Positions 63,948 through 64,000 of a stretch of DNA of 64,000 bases are shown piece by piece. Position numbers and translations under genes: made by a program. Source of the stretch: Shewanella hanedai (lineage in GTDB: Bacteria; Pseudomonadota; Gammaproteobacteria; Enterobacterales; Shewanellaceae); the NCBI RefSeq assembly GCF_007197645.1, contig NZ_VKGK01000003.1:202719-266718 (forward strand), in the 5' to 3' direction. Numbering within the stretch: the first letter of the stretch is position 1; the number at the start of each line of letters is the position of its first letter. The notes under the pieces were generated by a model, which saw only the letters and a list, made by a program, of their open reading frames with translations, did no database searches and was not told the DNA's origin.

Positions 63948-64000
63948 GTCCCCATCGTCTAGCGGGAACAAGACTAGGACACCGCGCAGTGTTTTCTTAT
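63948..64000 (+). tRNA. Deviant tRNA-Glu-like sequence, cut by the window end
   Basis: GTCCCCATCGTCTAG is the exact 5' end of a bacterial tRNA-Glu, and CTAGGACACCGC matches the rest of its D arm. Between them, however, sit about eleven extra bases, and after ACACCGC the expected CCTTTCACGG anticodon arm is replaced by GCAGTGTTTTCTTAT. It could be a decayed tRNA, a partial duplicate or a sequence error. The remainder is outside the window. Confidence 0.45.

Overview
The window looks like a chromosomal segment of a marine gammaproteobacterium, most probably Shewanella. The inference rests on gene content and order: mntA/hepT resembling the Shewanella oneidensis pair as I remember it, cysD-cysN-SLC13 permease-cysC, phhA-phhB-tyrR-fahA-maiA, a DUF2982 protein, and gltX beside tandem tRNA-Val genes and tRNA-Ala. 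No phage, insertion sequence or CRISPR array was seen.

Layout. (1) 1-9.7 kb: the end of a CapD/WbpM-type nucleotide-sugar dehydratase, two toxin-antitoxin operons (AbiE type IV; MntA/HepT) and the four dTDP-rhamnose genes rmlA-C-B-D on the minus strand. All are separated by unusual intergenic blocks built from short palindromic 'words'. (2) 9.8-15.9 kb: sulfate activation (cysD, cysN, an SLC13 permease with RCK domains, cysC) followed by a DHH phosphoesterase. (3) 16.4-28.8 kb, minus strand: an extracellular polysaccharide locus with STAS protein, Wza-like exporter, Wzz-like protein, polymerase, flippase, GT2, a three-domain PGT/WecG/PGT protein, an NTP-transferase fusion and a CDP-glycerol-type transferase. 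(4) 29.2-38.1 kb: its probable control module, made of an RsbW-like kinase, a response-regulator PP2C phosphatase, a PhnD-like periplasmic sensor coupled to a hybrid histidine kinase with HPt, a sigma-54 response regulator, and a PHP phosphatase. Wzi lies next to it. (5) 39.9-45.5 kb: mak, elyC, DUF2982, bactofilin, napF, galE-galU. (6) 45.8-50.8 kb: phenylalanine hydroxylation, TyrR and the last two steps of tyrosine degradation. (7) 50.8-58.8 kb: a self-contained N-acetylglucosamine regulon (nagC, nagA, nagB, IICB permease, IIA-HPr-EI fusion). (8) 58.9-64 kb: a LysR/MFS pair, four tRNA-Val, gltX, tRNA-Ala and a deviant tRNA-Glu-like sequence cut by the window end.

The most interesting system is region 3+4. 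At least four sigma-54 type promoters (GG-N10-GC) precede the polysaccharide and regulatory operons. Three intergenic regions also carry the same 13-bp palindrome TTGCA-N3-TGCAA upstream of such promoters, which I propose as the enhancer of the locus-encoded sigma-54 regulator. With the STAS/RsbW/PP2C partner switch, the arrangement parallels the Vibrio fischeri syp biofilm locus, but here kinase and phosphatase are separate proteins and a PhnD-like binding protein is added at the sensory end. The second notable feature is the family of modular palindromic repeats, confined to the first 22 kb.
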